Shown one piece after another: positions 22,913 to 34,848 of a DNA stretch of 64,000 nt. The stretch comes from Heliopora coerulea. Taxonomy: Eukaryota > Cnidaria > Anthozoa > Scleralcyonacea > Helioporidae. Under the pieces are notes generated by a model, which did no database searches, was not told the DNA's origin, and saw nothing but the letters and a program-made list of their open reading frames with translations. The position numbers and the translations under genes were made by a program. How positions within the stretch are numbered: position 1 is the first letter of the stretch; every line of letters begins with the position of its first letter. The stretch covers positions 46,936 to 110,935 of the forward strand of contig JASJOG010000566.1 in NCBI GenBank assembly GCA_030142905.1, written 5' to 3'.

Positions 22913-24286
22913 AGTTTATCTTCGAGAGATACTATGTGATTGATAGAAATGAACTCAACATCCTCAATGAGCCATCGTACGTTTGCCATAGTATCCGATA
23001 CAAGAAGTAGTAACTGTTAAAAAACGACAGTGAGAAGGAAGGTTTGTAATTTTGTTGATCCTTATAAGACACACACATGTTCCAATATAAAGGAAGCACG
23101 CACTCCAAGACGCCAATCGCAGCAAGGCATTGAATATAACCTTAAACTAACCGTCATCAAGTCCTACATTAATATACAATACATGCTGTCGTCGACAGCT
23201 TTCGTGACTCAGTTGGCAGAGCACTGCACTAAATTCGCAGCTAGTCCCAGTTGGCTTTTAAGAGCCGTTTACATTTGTGATTTTGCACGTTGCGATTGTG
23301 ATCCTGGAGTATGTAATAAACTCATGATAGTCTATGAAGCAAGATATCCGCTTATGATTCGCTGCAGTTTGTCCTCGACGCTCTCGTCAGTCAAACACAT
23401 ACTCCAAGATGTCAACCGTAAGGCACAAAATCGTGCGTGTAAACAGTTATTTACGGTGTATGATTCCGACGCTCGTAACTTGACTTTCATTTAGAAGTCT
23501 CTATACAGTAAATGATTTGAGCCCGCGAGAATCAGGATTGTTGGTGAAAGTTGGTCGTCCAAGTTAGAGTAGTCTTGTGAGAGACTGCGGTGCTTGTAGT
23601 GACTTACGTTTCAACGTCCTCAGCGGAAATCTTCAGAATCTAATGAACACTTTCTTAAGACTACTCCGTTGATCAGGGTTCTGCCCATGGTTGGCAGTGC
23701 TGGGCGTTAGTTCCCGGTACTCAGCAGTGTCTACCGGGATTCACGCCAAAGCGGACCCTTCCGCTCGGCACTCGAAAAGTATCAAATGTGACAAGAAAAC
23801 TTCAAGTGATCTTTTCATTTTTTTATTTAAGCAGTATTGACAATCATTAGGTAAAATTTAGAATCATAATGTGCAGACTATCAGCGACCGGTGATTCGGT
23901 GAAATATGATATATATTTTAAACAAAAATTGCAAAAGTTGTCGGGGGGTATGAACTCGGGCCCGCAGGTATTCGGCACCCAGATGGTCCTGGGCAGAACC
24001 CTGATGGAGTGAGTTCAATCGATCGTTCAAATTCATATGCAAATGTAAAAGATTTTCACTGATTTGCTTTCACTGAAGTTCTTCTATGGCCCCAGCATTA
24101 ATTCAAGTTACCACAGGTAGATTCAAGTTGATTTTTAATGACTTAAATTCTCGTTTTGTTACGGGATAAATACCGCACTTACCTGTGGCAAACTGTCGCG
24201 AGAGGGAAACATTTCCAAGAAATTACAGCGTGAAAATGTCTCTTCAATGAGCTGATCACCAAGTTTTGCGATGAGGCTATTGCTGT
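22913..24286 (-). CDS. Two candidate exons of an unknown host gene
   Basis: Exon 24286-24183 (SNSLIAKLGDQLIEETFSRC ... FPSRDSLPQ) has a TTTTAG acceptor and a CAG|GTAAGT donor. Exon 23013-22913 (LLLLVSDTMANVRWLIEDVE ... VSLEDKL) has a TTTTTTAACAG acceptor and a GTAAGT donor. The first ends and the second begins in phase 0, so they join cleanly. No family was recognised, and start and end exons are not identified. Confidence 0.4.
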
Positions 24287-25234
24287 CTAAAATGATTACG
24301 TACATTAGTTTCAGTTTAGAACGCAACACCAGCGATAGCACAATGGAAAGAATTGCAGATGATCAAGATGACCGCAATAAGCATGTTATTAAGACCTTTC
24401 AAGCTTTCAAAGGGACTATGCATAAATACTACGGTGTATGCAAGGGTATAAGTTCACTGAACGAGTCAAATTTACTTAAATTTACTGCGACAGACGGGAT
24501 GAGTGAACGTGGCAATCGAATGTTTACAGAAAGAGTGGGGTCAATGCTTGCTATTATTGAAAAAGCTTACACAACTCGAGATCAATGTCGACATTAGTTA
24601 TTGGCAGTAGTAGCTTGGAGTTGATGACATAGTGGTAGTGTATATCTTTCACCACTGTGACAAGGGTTCCATTCCGGCCTCGTGCAGTTATCTCATTAAC
24701 ATGTTCTTGGTCACATGTGAGAAGAATGTTGTCTAGTTTTACTTTACCAAGAATCGCAGGTTTTCTCCGGGGACTTCGGTTTGTTCATGTAGTAACACTA
24801 GAAGCATCTGGGGTAGCCCTTACCCGACCTCTAGGGAGAACAGCTTAGGGAGCTGTTAGGGTTCATCAAGCGGAAATAAAGTCACTCTTAAGCGAGAGAA
24901 GACCTGGATATTGCAACGCCAAGTACAGCAAAGTAAAATTTTCGCCATTTGGGGTAACCCAAGTAGTAAAATTTTGCATTCGAGACCCTCCTGAGACTGA
25001 TTCTGACGCATTCTAAGATAATTTGTGAAATATTTCAGGGAATAATGTGATTAAACGAGCAACATCTGCGAGGTACAGCCCCCAGAGTTCAACTTTAATC
25101 ATGCCCCCGATTGTTGATTTTTTCATAAGTCAGACGTTAATATTTGAGAAATCATACAATTTTAAATATCGTACAATACACCTGAGAAAACGTTTATCAG
25201 CTAAAATTATTTGTAAACATTGTTAATCAGGTGC

Positions 25235-25570
25235 CTTCCAATTCTAAACATGAATGAGAGATGAAAATTCGTCAAGCTCTATCCACAGACCGGGATCGAA
25301 CCCACAAACGTCTGATGAGCGGTGAGACGTTCTAATCATTGAACTACCAAGACTCAGATGGTGAGCTGAGGGGCAAGTTCGACATGTGTGCGACCTGTCT
25401 CACCGGTCATCCAAAGGTTGCAGGTTCGATCCCCGTCTGGGACTCAGAAATCGTTTTTCTGAGGATAGAGTTTGACGAACGTTCATCTATCATTCAAGAT
25501 ATCTCCAAGCTCCCACACTTCCAAAGATATATACCTTACCTCCTACACCTCCAACCAGAGTAACATTCTA
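25235..25570. repeat. Two head-to-head tRNA-derived SINEs
   Basis: The right copy (about 25,350-25,565, plus) has a B-box GGTTCGATCCCCGTCTGGGA followed by a shared body, TTTTTCTGAGGATAGAG ... CGTTCATCT. The left copy (about 25,240-25,345, minus) shows the complement of the same B-box (GGGATCGAACCCACA) and A-box and a matching body. The body matches the SINE at 54.1 kb. Neither folds as a functional tRNA gene. Confidence 0.75.
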
Positions 25571-27423
25571 CATTAGGTCTAATTCATCCCCTAACGGCCA
25601 ACTAAATCTGCTTAATACTCAGGTTATGGTTTAAGATCCTTCGAATATCAAACTGTTAGCGCATCCTTTGCAGAAGTTAACAAGTCAAATGGGAGTAACG
25701 AGTTTTTGTTCTTCTTGTTCGACAAATTTAAAAGTACGGTTGCAAAAGCATTTTATTAAAAATTCATTCTATACTATAGTATTCTTGGGGAGATAACCGC
25801 ACTATTTGGTGTCCACATACATTATTTAAGTTTTCGACGAGATTTCCACATTGAGTGGTGATTCTTATTCAAAATAGGTAACTTGATTGGAGCCCCTTCT
25901 CTATAGTGTCACTCTATATCATGTATACAGAATTGTTATCATCGTCATATTAAACGACTGCAGAATGTCGTCACGATCACGTCAAGTGCCTGGTTCATTG
26001 CCCGCTATTTCGAATGTTATTCGCATAAAGTATTTACATTTATCAAAGAATAAAAACGAGAATTGTAACTTTCAGTTGATTAGTCAACTTCCCTAGAGGA
26101 TGCGCCAGTACTTGGAGAATCACAGAATCCTAAACAACAAGCTGAGTGTAATCCACAAATGCTGCACATATATGGCAGCTTGGTGTTACAACAGATGATA
26201 TGTGGACATTTGTCCAGCTCCTTTACTCAGAAAAAGCAAATTCTTAGTACCCACCTGGGGCTAAGAAATCGTTCATCTGTGTAAGCAGCTTGAAGAACAT
26301 TCACATCTGGTCTCAAATAATTTGTTTGCTGTTTACCCTTCAGTAAGTGTGGAGTTTGATGAAAAGTTACACGATTTGGAAGAAGTGGTATAAACCGATG
26401 GGAAAGTATTGTATTGAAGTTTTGTTTATTATGATAGCCATGGCTAACTTTGCTGGTTTTAATTCAATACAAAACAATCGTGACTCAGAAGATTGAAATT
26501 ATTTTTATTCTCTATGTTTTGACTAACTTGTAGTCATCATCACGAAACTACAAGATTGTCCAAGCGGGTTGAGAATAATAATGATTTGAATCTTCAGAGT
26601 TACCATTGTTTTGTTTCTAATTAGAATACTCAGTCGTCATCGAAATTTGCTAGTTTTGTGTCGGTATTTAAACGAAATGACCTGTTACGCATCACGAATT
26701 ACCGTCAAAAGTTTACGAAGAACTGTTTTAGTTTTAGAAATGGGATGAACACAAGAAGAGAAATTATCAGTTCCGTGACAAGTTTCAAGAGCTCAAATTA
26801 GGTGTGGTTATGAATCCTCATGCTCACTGATATGATAGGTCAATCATGCACTTAATTAAAAATGTAGAAACCTTAATTTAATGCCAAGCACACAAAATTG
26901 TATTAATAGTATCCCACTTAGTGTTTTGCTTGTTTTCTCTTGCTCCAACAAACGAATTCCTACACCAGTTACTACCAAAATATTTCATTCTGATGTTTCA
27001 AATGTTTCAAACTGAAGAAAAATTTAAACTCCTGTGGACGACCAGCTTAAAAAGCCCATAGCAACCAAAGTCAACAGTACCATCTAATACGGTTGCTATG
27101 GTAAATTTAATGACACCTTTCCAGATAAATTAATATGTTGAAGCAAACCATTGAAATGTTGTAAAAGTAAGTAACTAACTAAGTAAGTAACAATTAAGTA
27201 AGTAAGTAACTAACGGACTAACTACAATTAAGTCCGTCGGCGCTATTTTACCTCTATTTTGCCGGATAAAGAGTTAATAAGATCACTTTAGTTTTTGATG
27301 GGTCAAAAATTTCAGCTCACCTAATTTTGAAGTCAGGATGCCAGAATAACGTAATTTCAGAAATACTTTCCAACCAGGCAGAAAACCGTCCATATGTTTC
27401 AATAGGCACTATTGAAATTGAAG
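25571..27423. other. Intergenic, no gene recognised
   Basis: Only short unsupported ORFs. A loose AAGT/AACT tetranucleotide repeat lies at about 27,165-27,225. Confidence 0.5.
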
Positions 27424-27602
27424 TGAAATAATCGGAAAGGTCTGAGTAATGTCGAAATGTAAAGAGTAGTTTTCTAACGTTTCGAGCGAAGGCCTTTCGT
27501 CAGAAAAAACCGTTTTTTCTCTCTGACGAAGGTCCTTCGTTTGAAATGTTAGAAAACTACTCTTTACATTTCGGCATCACTCAGACCTTTCTGATTATTT
27601 CA
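27424..27602. repeat. Foldback element with about 85-bp arms
   Basis: GGTCTGAGTAATGTCGAAAT at the left is mirrored by ATTTCGGCATCACTCAGACC at the right. The inner parts (TAGTTTTCTAACGTTTCGAG / AATGTTAGAAAACTACTC) and the centre GAAAAAACCGTTTTTTCTC also pair. No ORF. The CTTCG...GAAACGTTAG wording resembles Penelope-like 3' ends, so it may be a snap-back copy of one. Confidence 0.75.
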
Positions 27603-28286
27603 TATGTAAATAAGGCTGAAAGGTATTTTCATGCCTTTGTTAATTAAAATATACCTCTGACTGGACGGCAACTGGGTCCTTGTCGTCGTCAAATTCTTTC
27701 TTCCAATTGAATACAATTTAAAAATTTGTTAAAGACAAACGGTTAACACCGTTTGTAAAATGTCGAAGTTTCAACAACCTGTGATTAATTCCACCTTCCA
27801 GTCATAAACGAAACTTTACGAAGCCTAACAACGTTGAAAAAAAGTTTTATAAAAATTGTTTAGTCTTAAGATCAAGTTGTTGTTTTGACTAAACATGAAT
27901 GGATATTCTCTACAAGAAGATTTTTAGACTACATGTAAAGATTTTATATTAGAACATGGATAATTTACTTCAGTATAAAAATGACCCAATGTAACATATT
28001 TCGGAAACAAACTTTGCACCAAAATTAGAGGCTAAAAAAGTCAATTGGAAGACACCACCATAGTTTACGGTGTGCATGCTGTATTTTGGATCAAAAACGG
28101 CATGCTATCCATTCCATCGATTCAACGAGTCTGAGAAGATTGTAAGACTTCGTCCACTAAATAAATCCAAAGTAAACACATTCATCGATTATTCTGTGCT
28201 CCAAATGCAGAACTATCCCATGGAAATGTGGCCTTATGGCAGTCCCAAGCTACCAACCCAACCAGCATCCTCAGATATAAATTACA

Positions 28287-28526
28287 CTAAACTACATACT
28301 TCATTTCATCATCTTTTTTCCTCGTCGTTTGATCCCCGGCAGATTCTTCTGATACCAAATTTTCCTTTGTCCCAGCAATGAGTTGAGGTAGGACAACATC
28401 GAATGCGTTCATCATCCCTGCATTCCTTGAATAACATTCAAATAAGAAATGAAGGAATGTAGTAAGTTGTACAGACCGCATGCACTTGATGTCATAGCCG
28501 CCACGTTGCGGTTTATTAGCCGCCAC
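28287..28526 (-). CDS. Unrecognised 79-residue ORF
   Basis: Contains LTTFLHFLFECYSRNAGMMN and FDVVLPQLIAGTKENLVSEE. Composition looks coding-like, but no family was recognised and no splice sites confirm it. It might be an exon of the minus-strand gene suggested by the exon-like pieces at 29.6, 24.2 and 23.0 kb. Confidence 0.2.
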   Translation of the reverse strand: MAANKPQRGGYDIKCMRSVQLTTFLHFLFECYSRNAGMMNAFDVVLPQLIAGTKENLVSEESAGDQTTRKKDDEMKYVV

Positions 28527-28547
28527 GTTGTGGTTGGATAAGTCTCA

Positions 28548-28610
28548 TGTTATTTTACTCTGGCTAACGCTAGACGATTTTAATGGTCAAGAGGACACAT
28601 TTCTCATGTA
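28548..28610 (+). repeat. Dispersed TCTGGCTAACG repeat
   Basis: TTTTACTCTGGCTAACGCTA and the following GACGATTTTAATGGTCAAG match fragments near 5.99, 8.31, 8.44 and 30.18 kb. It is a short interspersed repeat present in at least five copies here. Confidence 0.6.
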
Positions 28611-29587
28611 AGAGACCATAACTGTTAATATAACTCCTTCCTTGTTATGTTCATGTGGTCACTTTTGACCAGATGAACATAACAGGGAATTACGGATTGA
28701 CGACGGATTTGTCTTTGGGGAAGGGTTAAAAGATGTCAAACACGGGAGATGATTTCACGTCAGTTTTGAAAAGATGCGTAGTCTGAACCACCTCAACAGG
28801 TTGAAAGCTAATGATGCGACAAAAGGAGGGAGAAGTCGATCTGCTCACGCTTTTAAACCACCGAATCGAACATTCTGGGGACAGCAAATATGCGATGGTA
28901 TTTTTTTTTTTTTTACCCAGAGAATTGAAAAGTTGAAAAGGACTATGGAAATGACACTAGTACCAGTTTTGCCAATCATTTCCGAGCAACATTAACTGCC
29001 GCAAGATATGACTAGACTAAAGTTCTCAATGAAATTACGTTAAGTTTGGCACAGTACTGTTGGAATCAGCGATCAATGCGTAGAGAATAGGGCAATTAGC
29101 ACAGATAATTCTGACGATTCTGATATTTTTCACAATTCTGATCACGATCCTTTTGATGTAGAAAGCGAAGATGATTAACATAAAGATAAACCGTTTGAAT
29201 AAATAGCGTTGTTTTTAGATTTTTCTTTTGCTATAGTTTTAAGTGTGTTTTGATTGACTTTTAAAGTGCAGGCAATAACCTTAGTAACATGATGAATGAG
29301 GTAAAATGATTGTTTTCATGGTATTTTCCTGTCATAACTGATCAATTCAAACACCCGTGCGATTCGCAAGCGCAAGTTGATTCACGCGTGTGAGTCACCA
29401 CGCGCGCTGTTTTGCTCACCAAAAGATCTGCGTTACGTAACTAGAAAGGGGTGTCCTTTGTGTAGCAGCTAAAATTTTAAATAGCATTAAAATGGCTGGG
29501 AATTGAAAGTAGTTAAATATGGCTACCATGATTGGAATGATGTAAATCAGTGCAGGCAAAAATACAAACTGAACTGATTGTAATTTT

Positions 29588-29652
29588 AACTGCATTACCA
29601 GTAATTTTGCAAAATTCCCACAGTAGTCAGTAACATCAGTTTCAGTGAAGAG
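29588..29652 (-). CDS. Candidate exon of unknown gene
   Basis: Codes SLQRLFTETDVTDYCGNFAK and then LL before a GTAATG donor, preceded by a GGACAG acceptor. It is weak on its own: short and with no known domain. Confidence 0.25.
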
Positions 29653-31420
29653 TCTTTGCAAGCTGTCCGTCCCACTGCTTATTACAGGCAACTCTCAGTA
29701 AACCTAACTTGCTCAAACACAGTTTACCTTCAAGTAATTAGCTACTAGGAATAACAGGGAATGGCTTACTTTATTTAGCAAGTTTTAGCAAAGCTGACAC
29801 GCCTGTTGGTGGACCTCCTTGACTTTGAACATTTTCTAGTGGTCTCTTCAGAGTCCTAAGAAAAACCCATACAAAGATACTTTTAACCGCCTGGTTTTTT
29901 TGAGTAAACATTTATGAAGGATCAATATACATTGAAGTTTTCCACCAACAATCTAAAAGTTGAACTTACAGTGTGCTAATGACTTCCAGATAAGTTTAAA
30001 TTTGTATGTGTGCTATCTGCCACACATTGTCATATTTTCATAACCCTGTGTAAACTGTCAGTTACCTTTAAATTTATTGAAAAACATTAACTCTAAAACT
30101 AAAAAATTAACTCCTTAGCTGGTCATAAATGTTCTTTTGTTATTTTACACAAAGACCAAGACAAAGTACTCTTTTAGCACCATTTTACTCTGGCTGATGG
30201 CAGATGACTCTACTGATAAGGGATGACCTCCAGTCACAAAAGTGCTAATATGTGAGCATGAAGAGCTAATAAATATTTACTATGAGAATCAGGGTCAAAT
30301 TTAGTCATGGACATGGCTGATGATAGCCTGCAAATGTCTGCCAATAGGAAAATATTTTCACCAACTCAGCAGCTGGTTTTCAGGGATGATTGAGTTCACA
30401 AGGATCAGCCATCACTTGCCAAAATATCAGGGCCATGAAATTTTGTAAGTCATGAACATACCTCTCAATCTCATACAATAATTATCATCAAAAGCAGAAA
30501 TCAATGTTGAAAATGGAACTCTGTTAAATCATTCTAATATTCTACACTTCATGCAGTAACCAACCCTAAGTTTCCCAATATAGTGTACTGCCACCACGTG
30601 ACATCACTTACCTGTCTTAAGCGATCACCTGGCATTTACAACCACTTTTGCCTGGCAAAAGGAGTGGTCGTAAAACTCAGGTTCTACTGTATCTCTATGC
30701 ACTTCCTTTCCAATTTATATGTTAGACATATTCCAATGCCTCCTTTTTACAACCACAAAAGTTCAGCCCTGATAAAACAAAAATGTCCAAGGATAACCAC
30801 ATTTCAAGGTAATATCCAATGACATTTTTGACCTTGGACTGAAAATATTTAAAGTTGACCCTTGGAGAAGGCTAATTTGGAACAATACCTGTGCAAAGGA
30901 AAAATCTTTGATCAGTATTAACAAGTTTACAATATAACCTTTTGCCAATTTCAAGTTTGTTTTAATCTTTCTCACTCTCAGTGCACTCCAGCAGTTTAAC
31001 TTTAAGCTGTAAATTTGTTCTGTCTGTCACCTTCCTATTGGTTCCTTGGGCTCTTGATCTTTCCAGTCAACCACATACAATGATTGAGGGTGTTTGTTTG
31101 TCTTTTCTTTGGAAAGGAGGTAAATTTGGTTGTGATTGTGGAGATTTTAATGTTTAATATTTGCAGTACATACTTTTGGCTTGTCTTAATTCCATCACTA
31201 TTGACCACATGATTTTTGTAAAATTTTTGTGAAATTTTTTGAAAGTTACAGAGTGTAATTGCCATTTGTTTCAATTATATTATACATTATACATTTCTAA
31301 ACTTTTTAATTGTAGAAGCTTTTGAAATTTTTATATAATATACAGTAACTGCTTTTAACCATATCAGAAGAACACTTCCCATACTTAGTAGATGCCACAA
31401 CATGTAACAAAAACTCCTTA

Positions 31421-31477
31421 CCTGTGTGTTTGGATCAATGTCATCTAAAGCTAATCCATGTACAGGAGATTTTGTCA
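31421..31477 (-). CDS. Candidate first exon of unknown gene
   Basis: ATG followed by TKSPVHGLALDDIDPNTQ and a CAG|GTAAGG donor. It looks like a genuine short first coding exon, but its continuation was not found with certainty. Confidence 0.3.
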
Positions 31478-31499
31478 TCTTTAAAATCTACATCTAAGT

Positions 31500-33335
31500 A
31501 ATTAAATGATGTCTTAGTTAAAAAATTTAAACAGACCATTGTAAATAATATACCAATCCATAGTGTGCATGCACCATAAAAATTGATTTTTTGGATTCAA
31601 TGTTAAGACCTAACAACATAATAAACTCTCAGGAGACAAAGGAAATGACAAAATTATATTTTACATATTGATTTATTTTTAGTTATTTTTACATTGCTAT
31701 CTTTGACTTGACAAACTTTCATCCCTTTACAATGAATGTACCATGCTGTACTATTGTCATTGACATGATCAGTGCCAGATTTATACAGGGATAAAAGGGG
31801 TGATTGCCCTTGCCCACCTCTATGCAAAATTATGATGATTAAAAAATTAGTTTCTTTTATTAACCCTTTGTTTACTGATGGGACTTTAATGTCTCAAGTA
31901 GAAGAGTGACTTTATTGCTCAGTAGCCAGTAGGGGTGCTGAAGAACCTGTAAGGAGAAGGGACTTTTGAGTCCATTCCGTGTGTTTCATAGAAGAGCCTG
32001 GAAATGATTTGATTCAACAGTTTAACTTAATTCAAAATTGACTTTGAGTTTTGCTGGCATGTATAACACATTTAATATCTCTATGTATGTATAACTTGAC
32101 AGTTCCAGTTACCTGCAATAAACAGACTTTGATGTGTACATTTGGTGATTTGTTGTGTATTTCCATGTATAGGGGGCTGCCCACCAAACAAGAAGTGCCC
32201 TGGGCCCCCCAAGATCTAAATCCAGCACTGGACTTGATATACCAGTGACAAATACATGAAGTTTTTCTCACTGAAGACCTTTTTTCTTTTTCTTCCACCT
32301 TCCATTAGGATTCCCTTCAAGTTGGTCTTTTGGATGATTTATCACATACCTATATTGAAATAAAAAGTAATGGAGAAAAATGATATTTTGCTACTCAGGA
32401 ATTTTTCTTGTTCAGTGTTCTAGCAAGATTAAAAAAATGACAGGCCAGGAAATTTGCATAGAGTTTGCACTGCAAGGCAATGCCGATTGTTGTGATAATT
32501 TCTTTGCCAGAGGAGCTTTGACAAAGCCAGCCATTTAGCAAACTTATAGAATTTCATTTTCAAAGGCATCATCACTGTCAAAAAAGACCTCAGAAGTACT
32601 GAACTTGAAATAGTAGCTTACGATTGATGTTTTCATTGGAGTACCTTTGATAAACATACATGTTTCTGCAACCTAAACAAGAGATTTGATTGACTCTTTG
32701 CAATGTGTAACTATGAAACAGTGCATTTACTATGCTGCTGACCATAGGATAATGACCAGAAAAATGAAAGTGAGATAGGAAATCACAGGGGACTCAGAAA
32801 AAGAAAGGGCACTCTTGAAAATTGAAGGGCAGAGTGCTCTTTCGTTCTGGCCTACCTAGAGCACTGTTGTTACATTTATACAGTAACAACATACAGTTAC
32901 TGTGATTGTTTTATTATTAAACTAAGGGTAGACATATCAATAGTGACATGATCAATAATAATTATAAAGTAACACACATCCAACACAAGGTCTGATTGGA
33001 TGAGCCCCATTTTCTCTCAGGGTACAAATGCATGCTGATATTATTTTCATTTTGTATGGGACATGGATAATGTCACAACAACTCAAAAAACCATGGTTAT
33101 TTTATAAAATAGATGAAAATATCTTTTGACATAAACATTCATGAAGCTGTTTCAAATAGAAAAACATCTGAAAATACTCAGATATGCCTCATGTTTCCAC
33201 CAAGCATTTTTCCAGTTGAAATACAGTAACATCATTCATGTTTACATCATAGCACCGAGACACTCACACAATTTCCTATGGCATGGACTCTCACACAATT
33301 TTCACTCACACAATTTTCCTGGCATGGACTCTCAG
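31500..33335. other. Intergenic or intronic, no gene recognised
   Basis: No conserved reading frame seen. Composition is like the neighbouring introns. Confidence 0.4.
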
Positions 33336-33508
33336 ACCTTCATTGCACTGCCCTGGGTAGCCTACATAAAGTGCGGACGTTATTTTTAAATGGGGCAGAT
33401 GTAGCCGTCCGAAATAATTATGACGAAACTGCTCTACATTATACTTGTCAATCTTGTAACTGGGGTGGAGTTTTCCAACTCCTTTCGTTTGGAGCAAATC
33501 CTTTATGA
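33336..33508 (+). CDS. Ankyrin-repeat exon
   Basis: After an acceptor-like CTCTCAG the frame codes one and a half ankyrin repeats: LHCTALGSLHKVRTLFLNGA then DVAVRNNYDETALHYTCQSC and QLLSFGANPL, ending at TGA 33506. The LH-A-G...LL-GADV...TALH spacing is typical. It is probably an internal exon of the plus-strand ankyrin gene continued at 42.1-42.3 kb. The stop suggests a short form or decay. Confidence 0.6.
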
Positions 33509-33962
33509 CCTTCATAACAGTAGAAGGATGTGTGTGAACCATGCAGCAAGAAGTGGTTACCTGTAAGATCTCACAGTCTGTCTTGTGTCATTTGCCATTT
33601 ACTTTTACTTCGTGCTAGTAAAATTAGTATTATTTTTTTTCTTTCCCACAAAAGCTTATATCATTCAATACAAAAATGAAATATTGTCCACGTGTGTATT
33701 AGAGTACCCCTGAGATAGAACGAGAGGCTGTTGTTGATGATTGACATGTCATAAAGCAAAAATCATGGTCAGGCATTACGTACTTGCACAACTTTTCTTG
33801 TACTTTTGTTGTGAGACAAGTTGCAGCAGAAATTGCATCATGAAGCACAGTCAGCAATCACCAAATCTCACAACATTGTGCAATTGTTGCACAAAGTTGA
33901 ACCAAGTTGTATTTTTCGCAATGCTTGTAGCAATACTGCAACAAAATTTTGAGGTGTCCCTT

Positions 33963-34335
33963 ACGAAAATATCCTATAGGATCCTATAGGAATTCTTATA
34001 GGATATTTTTAGTCCTATAAGAATTCTTATAAGACACGTCTTTTCCTACAGGAATTCTTATAGGACACATCTTATCTCACCAATATTTTTGTAAGATCTG
34101 ACTGATCCTATAGGAATTCTTATAGAGTATTTTTAGTCCTATAGGAATTCCTGTAAGGCATGTCTTGTCCTATAGGAATTCTTATAGACTATTTTTAGTC
34201 CTATAGGAATTCCTGTAAGGCATGTCTTGTCCCATAGGAATTCTTATAGGACACATCTTGTCCCATTGATATTTTTGTAAAATGTGCCTTCCTATAGAAA
34301 TTCTTAGACATGTCTTGTCTTACAGGAATTCTCTG
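33963..34335. repeat. Palindromic subterminal repeats, left end of the CACTA-like element
   Basis: About a dozen variants of CCTATAGGAATTCTTATAGG occur in both orientations, spaced 20-60 bp apart. The same motif recurs at 40.25-40.47 kb at the other end of the transposon. In plant CACTA elements such subterminal arrays bind an element-encoded protein. Confidence 0.8.
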
Positions 34336-34848
34336 TTATACTATATGATTGGAACTTTCACAAACCACAGAATCATTGCAAATATAAGTGATGTAAAAGT
34401 CACAATTTAGTTTTAATGAGACCCTCAATTGTCATTAATTTGATATGGAAGCAGACAAAAGTATTGTTTCCTTCCTGAAATTAATTTTATACATTTTCTC
34501 CTAACCTGATCTGGATATATGGCTATTTGCATTCCAGACAGTTCTACTTGAACTAGAAAGAAACTATTTACAATGCCAGTGACATTCCTTTCACTGTACA
34601 GTGGTCTTGTGCACTCAATATTTTGGTTGTACTAACACCAGAATATAAGAAGTATAAGAACAATATTGCAAATTATTTACATTACATGAGCATGTTGGTT
34701 TAATTAATAATAAACCAATAATGCTACCATATTTGAAATGTTCATGTTCAAATGTTATACTATGGTTTCTGTGTTTTTTGGAGCGCACATATTGGATGCT
34801 TGAAAAATATCTATGATTTATAATAAACCTTGAGTACAGATCTCCACT

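Noticed and set aside
24271..24597. 108-residue plus-strand ORF
   Set aside because: It overlaps a well-spliced minus-strand exon candidate and has no recognised domain or splice support, although its length is notable.
33963..34335. CRISPR-like array
   Set aside because: The repeats are self-complementary and irregularly spaced, with similar 'spacers', and they recur at the other end of a transposon.
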